From positions 1 to 64,000 of the forward strand of contig CAJTEA010000011.1 in assembly GCA_910575265.1 (NCBI GenBank): DNA of 64,000 nucleotides, read 5' to 3'. The stretch comes from Oscillospiraceae bacterium. Its GTDB lineage: Bacteria > Bacillota > Clostridia > Oscillospirales > Oscillospiraceae. The translations under genes were made by a program, and so were the position numbers. The first letter of the stretch is position 1. Every line of letters begins with the position of its first letter. The notes under the pieces were generated by a model, which searched no databases, had not been told where the DNA came from, and saw nothing but the letters and a program-made list of their open reading frames with translations. Positions 55,361 through 64,000 of the stretch are shown piece after piece.

Positions 55361-57634
55361 TTGCAGAAGAAAGTGTGCCGTTCGATTAAAGATTTTTTCC
55401 GCTTTAACAGCACATTTTTCGCCACGTTTACCGTGGTCCTTGTGCTGTTCTCCCTCCTGCTCGGGGCATTTATGTTCTACACGCTTTACGCCGAGAATAA
55501 ATCTTTGAGCCAAAACGCGGAGGTCTCCCAGCTGAATGTGCTAAAAACCACCAGCACCGCGGTGGAGCTGACCTTGCAGGATTTGCAGCTGCTGATGAAC
55601 CAGACCATTTGGTCCAAGGAGTTTACCAGCGCGATTATAAACTCCAGTTCTGAAAATTACTCCAGGACTTCCTATATCGTCACCCAGCTGGCCCAGATCG
55701 CCAAGGACTACCCATATATTAAGCGGGCTTACCTCTATATCCCCACCGCGCACTCTGTGTACAGCTCAGATCTGTCCTATCTCTCCGCCAACGACTCCTT
55801 CGACCCGCTCTTTCAGGACCCGGAATCCATCATCGAATTTTCCAGCACCCGTCTGTCCGGCTCTACTGACTCTCTCTGCATCAAGCAGATCGATGGCCGC
55901 CCGCTCCTGTTTCAGCATCTGTATCCCGACTATCTCAACAGCATTGGCGTCCTGATCTTTGAGTTTGATATCTCGGCCCTGGGCCTTCTGGTAGCCCAGG
56001 CCGGGGAGGAGCAGCCCGATCTCTGCTATGTGTTCGACCCCACCGGCCGGCAGATTTTTACCAGCCAGGCCCCGGAGGATATTCTTCAACAGGCCCAGGA
56101 CATTCCAGGGGGTGCCGAGGGCGTTCTGGAGGGCCCGGACGGCTCGCTGTATTTTTACTCCCGCTCCGCACAGACGGACTGGCTGTACATGACGCGGACC
56201 GGCCCGGAAGCCTTTCAGTTTCTGCCCTCCTTCCGGCGGGTGCTGACAATGGGGTTGCTGATGCTGCTGTTGGGACTGTTTATCTCCTTCCAGATCGCCT
56301 TCCGCGCCAACCGCCCCATCCGCAGCTTGCTGGGGATGCTGGCTGAATCTAACGCCGATATACATGACGCGGAAAATGAGATCGACTACCTCGCGAAAAC
56401 CTACAACAGCACTTCCGAACAGAACTCCCATCTCCGGCAGGCTATCGCGAACATCACCCCCATGGTGCTTGAACCGCTTTTCATCAGCATCCTGGCCGGA
56501 AAGGCGCCCTCCGGCGCCGAAATCCAGAGCACTCTGGACAGTCTGGGGAACCCCATCTCCCCCAACGCGAAGTATCTGGCGGTGGTCATCGATATTACCG
56601 AACGAAACGGCTCCAGGCTTCAGGCCCTGGAGGCCAACCTGATTCTGCTCCAGATCCGGGATATCCTGCACCAGAGGCTCCCTGGTGATTACCACGGATT
56701 TTTGATCTCCAAAGATGACCAGTTTCTCTCCCTTATCCTGGTCATTCCGCCTGAGGACGGGGAGGTCTCCATCAACCAGGCTGTGCTGCGCCTCTGCCGC
56801 GCTTTGGACAAGCTGAGCGCCGCCGCCTTCTGCGACATCCAGTGGAGCTGCGGCAAAATCTACACCTACATCAAGGATGTGCGATACTCCTATCTGGACG
56901 CACGGAAGAGTCTGGACCGGCGGCGGTTCTACGGCCAGCAGGAAAACGAGGAGTTTTCCATCCCGCTCCAGGCCTCCTACTTTGAGCAGGCCAAGCTGAT
57001 TTTCCACTCCATGCGTGACAAACAGCCCCAAATGGCCAGGACGCTTGCCAGCGAATTAACCAAAACAATTGCCGCGGAGTATCCGGAATCTGCCGCCTGC
57101 CTGTCCCAGTATGAGATATATGTGGACACCTTGCTGGAGATCGCCGGCGCGATGAATGTCAGCAGCACGGAGGAGCTGTCCGTCCGCAAGGAGGCTTTCT
57201 TGCGCGCCCTGCGCCAAAGCGGCGGCGTCCCCCAGATGTCCCAGGCTGTCTCAGACTTCTGCGGGGAGATTCTGGATATTTTTGAACGGCGCAATTACAA
57301 AAAGGCCGCCCAGCATATCAGCCGCATCCAGGAGTATATCCACGCTAACTATTCCAACTGCAACCTCTCCCAAAATATTGTGGCGGAGGAAATTGGGATC
57401 AGCCCCGCCTACCTGAGCCGGCTGTTCAAGCAGGAAATGGGCACCTCCTTCACTGAATATATCAACAACGTCCGCCTGGAGCAGGCCAAGCAGCTTCTGA
57501 TTTCTTCTCAGCTCTTGATTAAGGATATCGCCTATCAGACAGGCTTCAACTCCCTTCAGAACTTTTTCCGGATTTTTAAAAAGAACATCGGCATTTCTCC
57601 AGGAGAATACCGAAGAGAACACATGAATCAGTAG
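55361..57634 (+). CDS. Membrane-anchored AraC-family regulator of the TRAP cluster
   Basis: This protein of about 757 residues has an N-terminal transmembrane helix (ATFTVVLVLFSLLLGAFMFY), an extracellular sensor region (about residues 45-285, Cache-like), and a second helix (VLTMGLLMLLLGLFISFQIAF). A cytoplasmic linker follows, then a C-terminal AraC HTH (VAEEIGISPAYLSRLFKQE, IAYQTGFNSLQNFFRIFKK). TTG at 55361 is suggested because GGTGGGGGG lies just upstream; an ATG at 55310 is in frame but has no such site. It is likely to sense an external ligand and activate the downstream dctQMP genes. A terminator follows at 57648. Confidence 0.85.
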   Translation: MQKKVCRSIKDFFRFNSTFFATFTVVLVLFSLLLGAFMFYTLYAENKSLSQNAEVSQLNVLKTTSTAVELTLQDLQLLMNQTIWSKEFTSAIINSSSENYSRTSYIVTQLAQIAKDYPYIKRAYLYIPTAHSVYSSDLSYLSANDSFDPLFQDPESIIEFSSTRLSGSTDSLCIKQIDGRPLLFQHLYPDYLNSIGVLIFEFDISALGLLVAQAGEEQPDLCYVFDPTGRQIFTSQAPEDILQQAQDIPGGAEGVLEGPDGSLYFYSRSAQTDWLYMTRTGPEAFQFLPSFRRVLTMGLLMLLLGLFISFQIAFRANRPIRSLLGMLAESNADIHDAENEIDYLAKTYNSTSEQNSHLRQAIANITPMVLEPLFISILAGKAPSGAEIQSTLDSLGNPISPNAKYLAVVIDITERNGSRLQALEANLILLQIRDILHQRLPGDYHGFLISKDDQFLSLILVIPPEDGEVSINQAVLRLCRALDKLSAAAFCDIQWSCGKIYTYIKDVRYSYLDARKSLDRRRFYGQQENEEFSIPLQASYFEQAKLIFHSMRDKQPQMARTLASELTKTIAAEYPESAACLSQYEIYVDTLLEIAGAMNVSSTEELSVRKEAFLRALRQSGGVPQMSQAVSDFCGEILDIFERRNYKKAAQHISRIQEYIHANYSNCNLSQNIVAEEIGISPAYLSRLFKQEMGTSFTEYINNVRLEQAKQLLISSQLLIKDIAYQTGFNSLQNFFRIFKKNIGISPGEYRREHMNQ

Positions 57635-57647
57635 CATGGACGGCGCA

Positions 57648-57676
57648 GCGGCATCCCGGTTGGGGTGCCGCTTTTC
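57648..57676 (+). terminator. Terminator after the AraC regulator
   Basis: GCGGCATCCC pairs with GGGGTGCCGC around the loop GGTT and is followed by TTTTCTG. The AT-rich 190 bases after it hold the probable dctQ promoter. Confidence 0.85.
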
Positions 57677-57864
57677 TGCCGCAAAAACGCAGTATCTTTT
57701 TTTGTGGTTTATCTCATATTTTGTTTTTTTGCCCCGATCTGAGATTTTACCGCAAGTTTATATCATTGAAATTTTATCTATATTGTTCTACACTGAGGAG
57801 CAGTTAGAGGGCCCCGACTGGCAAAATCAACAATTTTTTGTATGAAAGGAAGTGTGATGAAGCG

Positions 57865-58365
57865 GTGCAAAAAATTATTAAACATCTGGATGAGCATCTG
57901 GAAGAATATCTCCTGGCCTTTCTTCTGGTGATACTAACATCAGTCATGTTCCTGCAAATTATCATGCGTTATATTTTTCGCCATCCCTTCTCCTGGCCGG
58001 AAGAGTTGTGCCGGTATTGTTTTGTGTACTTCACCTTTTTGACCTTTTCGTACTGCGTCAAGAATGATTCCATGCTGCGCCTGGACATCATCCGTGAACT
58101 GCTCCCCAAAAAGCTGTGGTCTGTTTTACAGCTGTTTGTACAGGTCGTTTCCCTGGTATTTTTTGTAATCATGTTTATCAACTCCCTGTCCCTTATTGCA
58201 TCCATTCAAAAAACCGCCCGTGTCAGCCCGGCACTGGGCATCCCCTATACGTACATCTACCTGTCCACTGTAATCAGCTTCGCGTTGGCGGTGGCGCGCT
58301 GCGTCCAGGTTCTCCTGCGTCCTGTGTATGCCCGCTTCCTGAGCGGAAAGGGGGAGCCAGATTGA
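57865..58365 (+). CDS. dctQ: TRAP transporter small permease (DctQ)
   Basis: The small integral membrane subunit has four hydrophobic segments and the DctQ signatures MRYIFRHPFSWPEELCRYCFVYFTFL and SMLRLDIIRELLP. I chose GTG 57865 (VQKIIKHLDEHLEE) with AAGGAAG upstream; a TTG at 57838 would add nine residues but lies ahead of that site. Its stop overlaps the dctM start (ATTGA). It pairs with the large subunit to import a carboxylate or other organic anion. Confidence 0.9.
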   Translation: MQKIIKHLDEHLEEYLLAFLLVILTSVMFLQIIMRYIFRHPFSWPEELCRYCFVYFTFLTFSYCVKNDSMLRLDIIRELLPKKLWSVLQLFVQVVSLVFFVIMFINSLSLIASIQKTARVSPALGIPYTYIYLSTVISFALAVARCVQVLLRPVYARFLSGKGEPD

Positions 58366-59654
58366 CCGTTGTCCTATTTGTTCTGTTTATCGCCTGCCTG
58401 GTGCTCTCCTTCCCCGTTGCCACCGCGATGGGTCTCGCCGCCATCGCGCCCGGCCTGATCCAGCCCTCCTTCTCCGCCGATATCGTGTATGTGATCCGGG
58501 CCATGGTAGTGGGAATTGACGCGACACCGATTCTGGCGATCCCGCTGTTCATCATGTCCGGAACCATTATGGCCCAGGGGGGTATCTCCGGAAAGCTGTT
58601 TGACGTGTTCGCCTACTTTTTGGGCAACAAAACCGGCGGGCTTCCCTGTGCCGTCGTAGTCACCTGCCTGTTCTATGGGGCAATTTCCGGCTCCGGACCG
58701 GCCACCTGCGCCGCAGTGGGCGCGATGACAATCCCCCTTCTGGTTTCCCTCGGATATGACCGGAGCTTCTGCTCCGCGATTGTCGCCACGGCCGGTGGGC
58801 TGGGCCTTATCATCCCGCCCAGCATCTCCTTTGTAAACTACGCCCTGGTCACGGGCACGTCGGTAACCGCCCTGTTTTCCGCCGGTATTCTGCCCGGCTG
58901 TCTGATTGCCCTGCTTCTAATGGGTTACTGCTATTTTTACTGCCGTTTCCATGGGGAGGACCGCGCAAAAATTATGGCAAACTGGAACAAGCTGCACAGC
59001 CAGAGCTTTTTCCAGGTGCTGAAGGAGGGCTTCTGGGCTCTGCTTACCCCGGTCATTATCCTGGGTGGCATATACAGCGGTATCTTTTCCCCTACGGAGG
59101 CGGCCTGTATTTCCGTGGTCTACGCCATCATCGTTTCCGTGTTTATCTACCGCTCGGTCACATTCGCGGGCCTTGGAACGCTGCTGGTAGAATCCGTTAA
59201 GTCCTGCGCGCCGCTGTGCGCGCTGCTGGCCCTGGCCACGGCGTTCAGCCGGGTTCTCACCCTGCTGAACGCTCCCCAGACACTGGCCGAATTCATCTCC
59301 AGCAGCATTCAGAGCAAGGTCTCCTTCCTGCTCCTGCTCAACGCGGCTCTGCTGATTCTGGGTATGTTCATTGACGGCGCGCCCGCAATTCTGATTCTGT
59401 CCCCGCTGCTGATGCCAATTGCGAAGAACTACGGCATTAATCCTGTCCATCTGGGTATCGTAATTGTGTGCAACCTGACCATTGGCCTGGCCTCCCCGCC
59501 CTTCGGCCTGAACCTATTCGTAGCCAGCACCACCAGCGGCGCGTCGGTGGTGGAAATCAGCAGGAAGGTCATCCCCTTCATTATCATGTTCCTGGCCGCG
59601 CTGATCCTTATTACCTTTATTCCCCAGATTTCTCTGTTCCTGGTTAAAGCGTAA
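58362..59654 (+). CDS. dctM: TRAP transporter large permease (DctM)
   Basis: This 430-residue protein has about twelve hydrophobic segments. DctM family text is clear: LFVLFIACLVLSFPVATAMG at the start, PLFIMSGTIMAQGGIS, FYGAISGSGPATCAAVGAMTIPLL near residue 105, GGLGLIIPPSISFVNYALVTG and IYSGIFSPTEAACISVVYA near 235. The TTG start at 58362 overlaps the dctQ stop and has GGGGGAG upstream. It forms the ion-coupled translocation pathway. Confidence 0.93.
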   Translation: MTVVLFVLFIACLVLSFPVATAMGLAAIAPGLIQPSFSADIVYVIRAMVVGIDATPILAIPLFIMSGTIMAQGGISGKLFDVFAYFLGNKTGGLPCAVVVTCLFYGAISGSGPATCAAVGAMTIPLLVSLGYDRSFCSAIVATAGGLGLIIPPSISFVNYALVTGTSVTALFSAGILPGCLIALLLMGYCYFYCRFHGEDRAKIMANWNKLHSQSFFQVLKEGFWALLTPVIILGGIYSGIFSPTEAACISVVYAIIVSVFIYRSVTFAGLGTLLVESVKSCAPLCALLALATAFSRVLTLLNAPQTLAEFISSSIQSKVSFLLLLNAALLILGMFIDGAPAILILSPLLMPIAKNYGINPVHLGIVIVCNLTIGLASPPFGLNLFVASTTSGASVVEISRKVIPFIIMFLAALILITFIPQISLFLVKA

Positions 59655-59681
59655 CAAAATATTTTTTGGGAGGTAAATCAA

Positions 59682-60764
59682 ATGAAAAAAGTATTGACAA
59701 AAGCGGTTGCCATGACCACCATCTGCGTCCTTCTGCTGGCGTCCTGCGGCGGCAATTCACAGGGTGGCAGCGCGCAGAACGGCACATCCTCTTCCGGCTC
59801 GGAGCAGCCCTCATCCTCTTCCCAGCAGAATACCAATGCCCAGGCGGAGTATAACTTCACCATCGGCACCTCCGCCACCAATGATTCCGCCATCGGCAAA
59901 ACCATGCGGTACGCCGCCGACTTGATCGAGGAGCGCACCGGAGGCCGCATTAAGATCACCTGCTATCCAGACTCCGCTCTGGGTTCCGACGCGGAACTGG
60001 TGGAGGGTGTACAGTTGAACAACGTCACCATGGTGATTGGTAACACCGCTCCGCAGGTCACCTTTGTCCCTGACCTCGCTCTGTTTGACCTGCCCAACAC
60101 GTACAACGACATCACCGTGGCCCAGACCGTGCTGTCCGGCTTCACGGAGAAGATGGCGTCCAGCTTTGACGGAACAGACCTGCACCTCTGCCAGCTGTTC
60201 CCCACTGTGTTCCGCTATATGTCCTGCAACCGTGAGATCCGTACGATCGGGGACTTCAAGGACATCCGTATCCGCACCATGACCAACAACAACCACATGG
60301 CCTACTGGAACGCGCTGGGCGCTGCCGCCACCCCTCTGGACTTCAGCGAGCTGTATATCGGCCTCCAGCAAAGTCTGGTTGACGCCCAGGAGAACCCCCT
60401 GGACATCTTCCTCAGCTCTAACTTTTACGAGCAGCAGGACTATGTGATCAACACCAAGCATCTGGCCTTTGTCGCCACCATCCTGATGAACCAGGGCGTT
60501 TGGGACAGCCTGCCCGCCGACCTGCAAGCCACGCTCAACGAGTGCTTCGCGGAAATCGGCGCCTACGCCACCCAGACCGCCCAGGACGCCGAGGCTGAGA
60601 ACCTGAAAATGGTGGAGGAGAAGGGCGTTACGGTGATCGAGCTGGACGAGGCGACCATTCACCAGATGAGAGAGGCCGCCGCCCCCGTCTACGAGATGGT
60701 CCGCGAGGCTGTGGGCTCCGAGCTGGTAGATGAGTACCTGGCCGCCATTGACGCCGCCGCGTAA
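59682..60764 (+). CDS. dctP: TRAP solute-binding lipoprotein (DctP)
   Basis: The 360-residue precursor has a lipoprotein signal (MTTICVLLLASCGG, Cys near residue 22), a Ser/Gln-rich linker, and the DctP fold. Ligand-site features include RYAADLIEERTGGRIKITCY, SDAELVEGVQLNN, and the carboxylate-binding arginine region DFKDIRIRTMTNNNHMAYW followed by YIGLQQSLVDAQENP. GGGAGG precedes the ATG. It is the third gene of dctQMP. The substrate is probably an organic acid, possibly one produced by the neighbouring hydrolases. Confidence 0.93.
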   Translation: MKKVLTKAVAMTTICVLLLASCGGNSQGGSAQNGTSSSGSEQPSSSSQQNTNAQAEYNFTIGTSATNDSAIGKTMRYAADLIEERTGGRIKITCYPDSALGSDAELVEGVQLNNVTMVIGNTAPQVTFVPDLALFDLPNTYNDITVAQTVLSGFTEKMASSFDGTDLHLCQLFPTVFRYMSCNREIRTIGDFKDIRIRTMTNNNHMAYWNALGAAATPLDFSELYIGLQQSLVDAQENPLDIFLSSNFYEQQDYVINTKHLAFVATILMNQGVWDSLPADLQATLNECFAEIGAYATQTAQDAEAENLKMVEEKGVTVIELDEATIHQMREAAAPVYEMVREAVGSELVDEYLAAIDAAA

Positions 60765-60796
60765 TAAACCCGACCCGCACCGAAAGGAGCTCGCCC

Positions 60797-61618
60797 ATGT
60801 ATCCAAGAAAAGACACCATCCCCATCCCACAGACCGCGTTTCAGGACAGCGGCGGCACGGTGGTCTACTGGCTGGCCGGCACAGGTTTCCTGATTCACAG
60901 CCACCGCCACAACATCCTCATTGACCCAGTGCTGACAGTCAAGCCGGATGACCCGTCGATGAGCGAAGCCGGTCTGCCCCTGAAAACGAACTATCCCATC
61001 TCCGCCGCTGAAATCCCTAAAAACTGCTATGTCCTGTATACCCACGCGGACGCAGACCATCTGGGGCCGGAGACCGCACGGATTCTGGCTGGAAAGGGCC
61101 TCACCATGATATGTGTCCCAGCGGTGTTTGAGCGCCTGGCCCGTCTGGGCGTCCCGCCGGAACAGATTATTACACTGCGCGTTTATGAGAGCATGAAGGT
61201 TGGGGATATCCTGGTCGAGTCTACCCCCGCCGACCACCCCTGGCAGCTGAAGGATCTGGCCCGGGGCGGCCGTCCCTACCGCGCAGGAGAGTGCTGCGGC
61301 TATATTTTGAACGTGCCGGAGGGCCGGATGTTTTTCCCGGGAGATACTCGGCTGATGGAGGAGCATCTTCGAATCCCTGACATCGATCTGCTGGCCTTGG
61401 ATGTCTCCACCTGCGAGTACCACCTGAATCATACCTCCGCCGCGGTGCTGGCTAACCACTTTGACCACGCGGTCCTGCTTCCCTTCCACTATGGCACCTA
61501 TGACTGCCCCAACGTGGCGGCCTGGCGCGGTGAACCGGAGGAGATATATGCCAAGGTGACAAACGGGGAAACCCGGGGGAAAATCCTGGCCCCAGGAGAG
61601 GAGTTCCTCTTCATGTGA
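60797..61618 (+). CDS. Metallo-beta-lactamase-fold hydrolase (UlaG-like)
   Basis: The 273-residue protein shows a variant of the metallo-hydrolase motif (YTHADADHLGPETARIL, H-x-D-x-D-H) and later metal-binding segments (FPGDTRLMEEHLRIPDIDLLALDVST, NHTSAAVLANHF, LPFHYGTYDCP). This pattern resembles UlaG-type lactonases and other lactone hydrolases of the beta-lactamase-like superfamily. AAAGGAGCT precedes the ATG. It lies 32 bases after dctP on the same strand, so it is likely to act on the transported compound, for example opening a lactone. No signal peptide is present; it is cytosolic. Confidence 0.85.
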   Translation: MYPRKDTIPIPQTAFQDSGGTVVYWLAGTGFLIHSHRHNILIDPVLTVKPDDPSMSEAGLPLKTNYPISAAEIPKNCYVLYTHADADHLGPETARILAGKGLTMICVPAVFERLARLGVPPEQIITLRVYESMKVGDILVESTPADHPWQLKDLARGGRPYRAGECCGYILNVPEGRMFFPGDTRLMEEHLRIPDIDLLALDVSTCEYHLNHTSAAVLANHFDHAVLLPFHYGTYDCPNVAAWRGEPEEIYAKVTNGETRGKILAPGEEFLFM

Positions 61619-61668
61619 TGTGACCCGTTCCGGATTGAAAACGGTATTATAAAACAACAGAAGTAAAC

Positions 61669-61703
61669 AATCCCTTCCCAGTTGTTAAAATCGGGAAGGG
61701 ATT
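61669..61703 (+). terminator. Terminator after the TRAP-hydrolase operon
   Basis: AATCCCTTCCC pairs with GGGAAGGGATT (loop AGTTGTTAAAATC) 50 bases after the hydrolase stop, followed by CCTGTCTGTT. Confidence 0.75.
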
Positions 61704-61862
61704 CCTGTCTGTTATGAGAAAAAAGTGTCAGCCCATAGCGCGGCTTTCTCCGGACCCGGTGCCCTTTTTATCAATCAGTCTGGAGCAGGGCGAACACGTC
61801 GTAGTGGACGTCATACCCGTTCATTTGATGGTTTGCGTTTTCCGCGTACTAGAAGATTTGAA

Positions 61863-61899
61863 TCGTGCCGCAGATACAATATCCGCGGCACGACGTTTT
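61863..61899. terminator. Bidirectional hairpin between convergent genes
   Basis: TCGTGCCGC pairs with GCGGCACGA, followed by CGTTTTATC on the plus strand; on the minus strand it lies 25 bases past the transporter stop and is followed by TTCAAATCTTC. The 160 bases between the two hairpins contain a short open frame on the plus strand, but without convincing coding character. Confidence 0.75.
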
Positions 61900-61924
61900 A
61901 TCTTTCGCGACAGAGGTACACAAA

Positions 61925-63226
61925 TCAAATCGAAACGACACCAGTGACGGCCATGAACGCGATCATAACCAAACTGAATACATACACAGGGACAAGGGAG
62001 TACTTCAAGTGGTCCTTCATCTCCACGCCGGCCAGGCCCAGGGCCAGATAGGGGGAGGCGTTATAGAGATTCAAGTTGGCACTGATGACGCCGCAGGCAA
62101 AGACCGCGGGCATAACGTCCAGCGCACCCATACCGTATCCGGCGACCATCGCGACCACGGCGGGAACCACCACAGAATTTTTGGAGCCGCTGATGGTGAT
62201 GCTCAAAGGCATGCTCAGCAGACAGAGGATAAACGGCAGATGGGGGATGATGCCGGAGAAGCCGCTGTTGGCGATCAGGTTGGACAGGTCGCTCAGTCCG
62301 CCAGCTCCGTTGTTGATGCCGACAATGCATGCCACGCCCAGCATGGTGAAAGCCAGGTTAAAGCACATACCGGCCTTCATCTTCAGATACTCGCCCTTGT
62401 CCTTGGCGGTGCGGTAATTCAGGAACAGCAGGACAACAAAGCCCAAAGCAAACGCCACATTGGATTTCAGCCAGCCGCCCAACAGGCAGATGATGATGAG
62501 CAGGGCGGCGAGGCCGTCCACAATGGCCATGGTTTTGCCCATTTTGAACTCCAGGGGCTTATTGATTTCCGCCTTGACCTTTTGGAACTCCTCGTCGGTC
62601 ATGCCTGCGCCGTTCTTCTTTTCAAAGGCGGCCACAATAAAGCACAGCGCAAATACGGCCAGAATGCTGAAAATCACCAGAGGCCGGATGCGCAGGAACA
62701 CATCATATACATCCAGGTCCACATAGGCGGAGGCCTCGTTGATGCCAGGGGCCCAAGGCATCAGGCAGATCACGCCGGAAGCCAGGGTTTCAATCAGCAG
62801 CAGAGCCTCGCGGCGGATATTCTGCTTTTCATACAGGGGACGAACGGTGGGGATCGTGCACAGCGCGCAGGTGGTGCCGGAACCGGACAGCTGGGTGGCC
62901 ATACCAATGACGGCAGTGATGAGCAGCGTACCCAGCACATTATTGCCCAGATGGTTGATGATAAACTTGATGATGGCATCAAAAACGCCCGCCTCCTGGA
63001 GAATTCCAAAGAACAGGACGGCCATTACCATCAGGAACAGAGTTCCGCTGACAGAGTTCAGCCCGCTGCCGATAAAGCCGTTGATATCGGCGAAGGAAAA
63101 ACCCATGATCAGCGCGGCGATGATGGGGACGCCGGTCATAATGACACCAGTGTTTGCCACATTCTTAAACAGCAGCACTACGATGGCGACCAGCATGATA
63201 AGGGTAATAATCGCGTTCCAAGTCAT
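61925..63226 (-). CDS. CitMHS-family organic-anion transporter
   Basis: This 433-residue membrane protein has about twelve hydrophobic segments. The family look is that of citrate-metal:H+ symporters (CitMHS): VPIIAALIMGFSFADINGFI near residue 35, FFGILQEAGVFDAII, MATQLSGSGTTCALCTIPT near 110, and a C-terminal repeat (ITISGSKNSVVVPAVVAMVAG, NLNLYNASPYLALGLAG). ATG at 63226 follows AAAGGAGA. It would import citrate or a related carboxylate. It is convergent with the TRAP operon and in line with the esterase fragment upstream, so the two may share regulation. Confidence 0.85.
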   Translation of the reverse strand: MTWNAIITLIMLVAIVVLLFKNVANTGVIMTGVPIIAALIMGFSFADINGFIGSGLNSVSGTLFLMVMAVLFFGILQEAGVFDAIIKFIINHLGNNVLGTLLITAVIGMATQLSGSGTTCALCTIPTVRPLYEKQNIRREALLLIETLASGVICLMPWAPGINEASAYVDLDVYDVFLRIRPLVIFSILAVFALCFIVAAFEKKNGAGMTDEEFQKVKAEINKPLEFKMGKTMAIVDGLAALLIIICLLGGWLKSNVAFALGFVVLLFLNYRTAKDKGEYLKMKAGMCFNLAFTMLGVACIVGINNGAGGLSDLSNLIANSGFSGIIPHLPFILCLLSMPLSITISGSKNSVVVPAVVAMVAGYGMGALDVMPAVFACGVISANLNLYNASPYLALGLAGVEMKDHLKYSLVPVYVFSLVMIAFMAVTGVVSI

Positions 63227-63599
63227 GATACAGATCTCCTTTCATATACACTCATATTTTAAAGGGACGGCCCTGAGTCGGGCCAAATCTCCCTTCTCGC
63301 GATGATAAAATTATAAAATGGTAGCAGCGATCTTTCCATATACAGTTGACACACGATTTTAAAAGAACATGTACATCTTGTCGAACTTAATCCGGACCGT
63401 ATAGGTTTGGCATAACGGCGTAAAATAAAGGATCACGGGCAGAGGACGTATTTCCAGGGCAGTTCCCCAGGCAGGAAACAGCAGTAGCGCGCCCAGCCGC
63501 GTCTCATTCCGCGGGGGAATGTAAATCCGGCGCATGATACAGGATTCAAAGCCGCGCTGGCTGTATCCGCAATAGGCGCCGATCGCCGCTTCATATCAG
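63227..63599. other. Intergenic region between esterase and CitMHS transporter
   Basis: No convincing gene. The AT-rich part (63290-63430) probably carries the minus-strand promoter of the transporter. A 78-codon open frame (63433-63669) overlaps the esterase end and lacks coding character. The remainder (63435-63600) is GC-rich and may be a relic. Confidence 0.5.
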
Positions 63600-64000
63600 T
63601 CAGCGTCCCTCCTTCAAAAGGGCATACTCCGTAAACCGCGGCCCCCAGAAGGAGAAGTCTGTTTTCCAATAGCCGTCAGTTAGCCTCCACTGGGCGTCTA
63701 TCATCATAACCGGGCCGTCCGGCCGGTACCGGGGCCAGACGGGGAGCCCCAGGTGGTTGGGGTCGCCAGTTCGGATAAAGGCCGCCCAAGTGTCCATCAT
63801 CTGCCGCTCCAGCTGTTCCGGCGCGCCTTTTGGAATAACCGTGCCAAACACATAGTTGCAGGGCGCGCCGTGGAGCGCTCGCCATCCCTCCTCTGGGTCG
63901 CGTAGGCAGAATACATACTCATACACCGGTATATGCTTTGCGCAGGCCCGACCGATGAACTCGCCGCCCAGGCACAGGCCCAGGTCATTGTGGACGGTCA
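63600..64000 (-). CDS. Type-B carboxylesterase, C-terminal part (cut by window edge)
   Basis: The frame is open from the window edge (VHNDLGLCLGGEFIGR) to a stop at 63600. It has the C-terminal features of the carboxylesterase/para-nitrobenzyl-esterase family: the catalytic-His region LHGAPCNYVFGTV, then MMDTWAAFIRTGDPNH and WPRYRPDGPVMMID. The nucleophile Ser region lies outside the window. The enzyme hydrolyses carboxylic esters. Next to CitMHS, a TRAP system and a lactonase-like protein, it may release the acid that these transporters handle or act on an imported ester. Confidence 0.82.
   Translation of the reverse strand, partial: TVHNDLGLCLGGEFIGRACAKHIPVYEYVFCLRDPEEGWRALHGAPCNYVFGTVIPKGAPEQLERQMMDTWAAFIRTGDPNHLGLPVWPRYRPDGPVMMIDAQWRLTDGYWKTDFSFWGPRFTEYALLKEGR

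Noticed and set aside
61714-61947. 77-codon open frame between the two hairpins
   Set aside because: It runs through a terminator hairpin and into the opposite-strand transporter; no ribosome-binding site and no recognisable features.
63433-63669. 78-codon open frame on the minus strand
   Set aside because: It overlaps the end of the esterase in another frame and has no ribosome-binding site.
1-64000. CRISPR arrays, tRNA and rRNA genes, prophage structural genes, restriction-modification or toxin-antitoxin systems
   Set aside because: None was found on reading both strands; no regularly spaced repeats and no cloverleaf or rRNA segments were recognised.

Overview
The window looks like chromosome from a GC-rich anaerobic member of the Clostridia, probably an Oscillospiraceae-type gut bacterium. 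This is inferred from gene content: a four-subunit electron-bifurcating-type [FeFe]-hydrogenase operon (hndABCD order), type III glutamine synthetase, an ammonium channel fused to a P-II domain, a T-box leader, a glmS ribozyme, CstA, and LytS/LytR and YesM/AraC-type two-component systems. I found no rRNA, tRNA or CRISPR array.

Layout. 0-2 kb: end of an IS5-type element inserted in a broken zinc-ribbon gene, which is joined to a broken 2-hydroxyacid dehydrogenase. 2-6.8 kb: decayed NAD(P)-linked hydrogenase operon (minus strand). 6.9-13.2 kb: TAXI-type TRAP transporter operon facing a LytS/LytR two-component pair. 13.2-15.8 kb: a T-box leader, an LDH/MDH-like dehydrogenase and remnants of a TrpX-type ABC transporter. 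15.9-25.9 kb: nitrogen assimilation block (glnN, gltD, gltB, amt-P-II). 26-29.2 kb: lower-GC accessory genes. 29.3-33.9 kb: CstA, a small protein and a vWA/MoxR ATPase pair. 34.2-37.5 kb: CorA, a glmS ribozyme with a glmS pseudogene, and LysR. 37.6-39.4 kb: a leader with two tandem micropeptides and a two-hairpin RNA element before purF. 39.6-45.7 kb: metY, an ECF S component, a gapped cysK, a gapped nifS, iscU and asnB. 45.9-52.9 kb: a graveyard of potassium-uptake genes, lyxose isomerase and a two-component/ABC cluster. 53-55.2 kb: a large serine recombinase with two small neighbours. 55.3-64 kb: a membrane AraC regulator with a DctQMP TRAP transporter, a metallo-hydrolase, a CitMHS transporter and the end of a type-B carboxylesterase.

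The most striking overall property is gene decay by internal deletion. At least a dozen genes have lost blocks of coding sequence, some in frame and often removing catalytic residues, while intact genes lie between them. Several junctions can be explained by 5-10 bp microhomology. Single-base frameshifts also occur, often in homopolymers, and some of these could be sequencing errors.

The best candidates for undescribed biology are the tandem micropeptides plus a two-hairpin element upstream of purF (the hairpin element recurs upstream of the moxR-like gene), an in-frame UGA exactly at a conserved cysteine of the HndC-like subunit, and a sensor kinase running into degenerate ABC ATPase domains.
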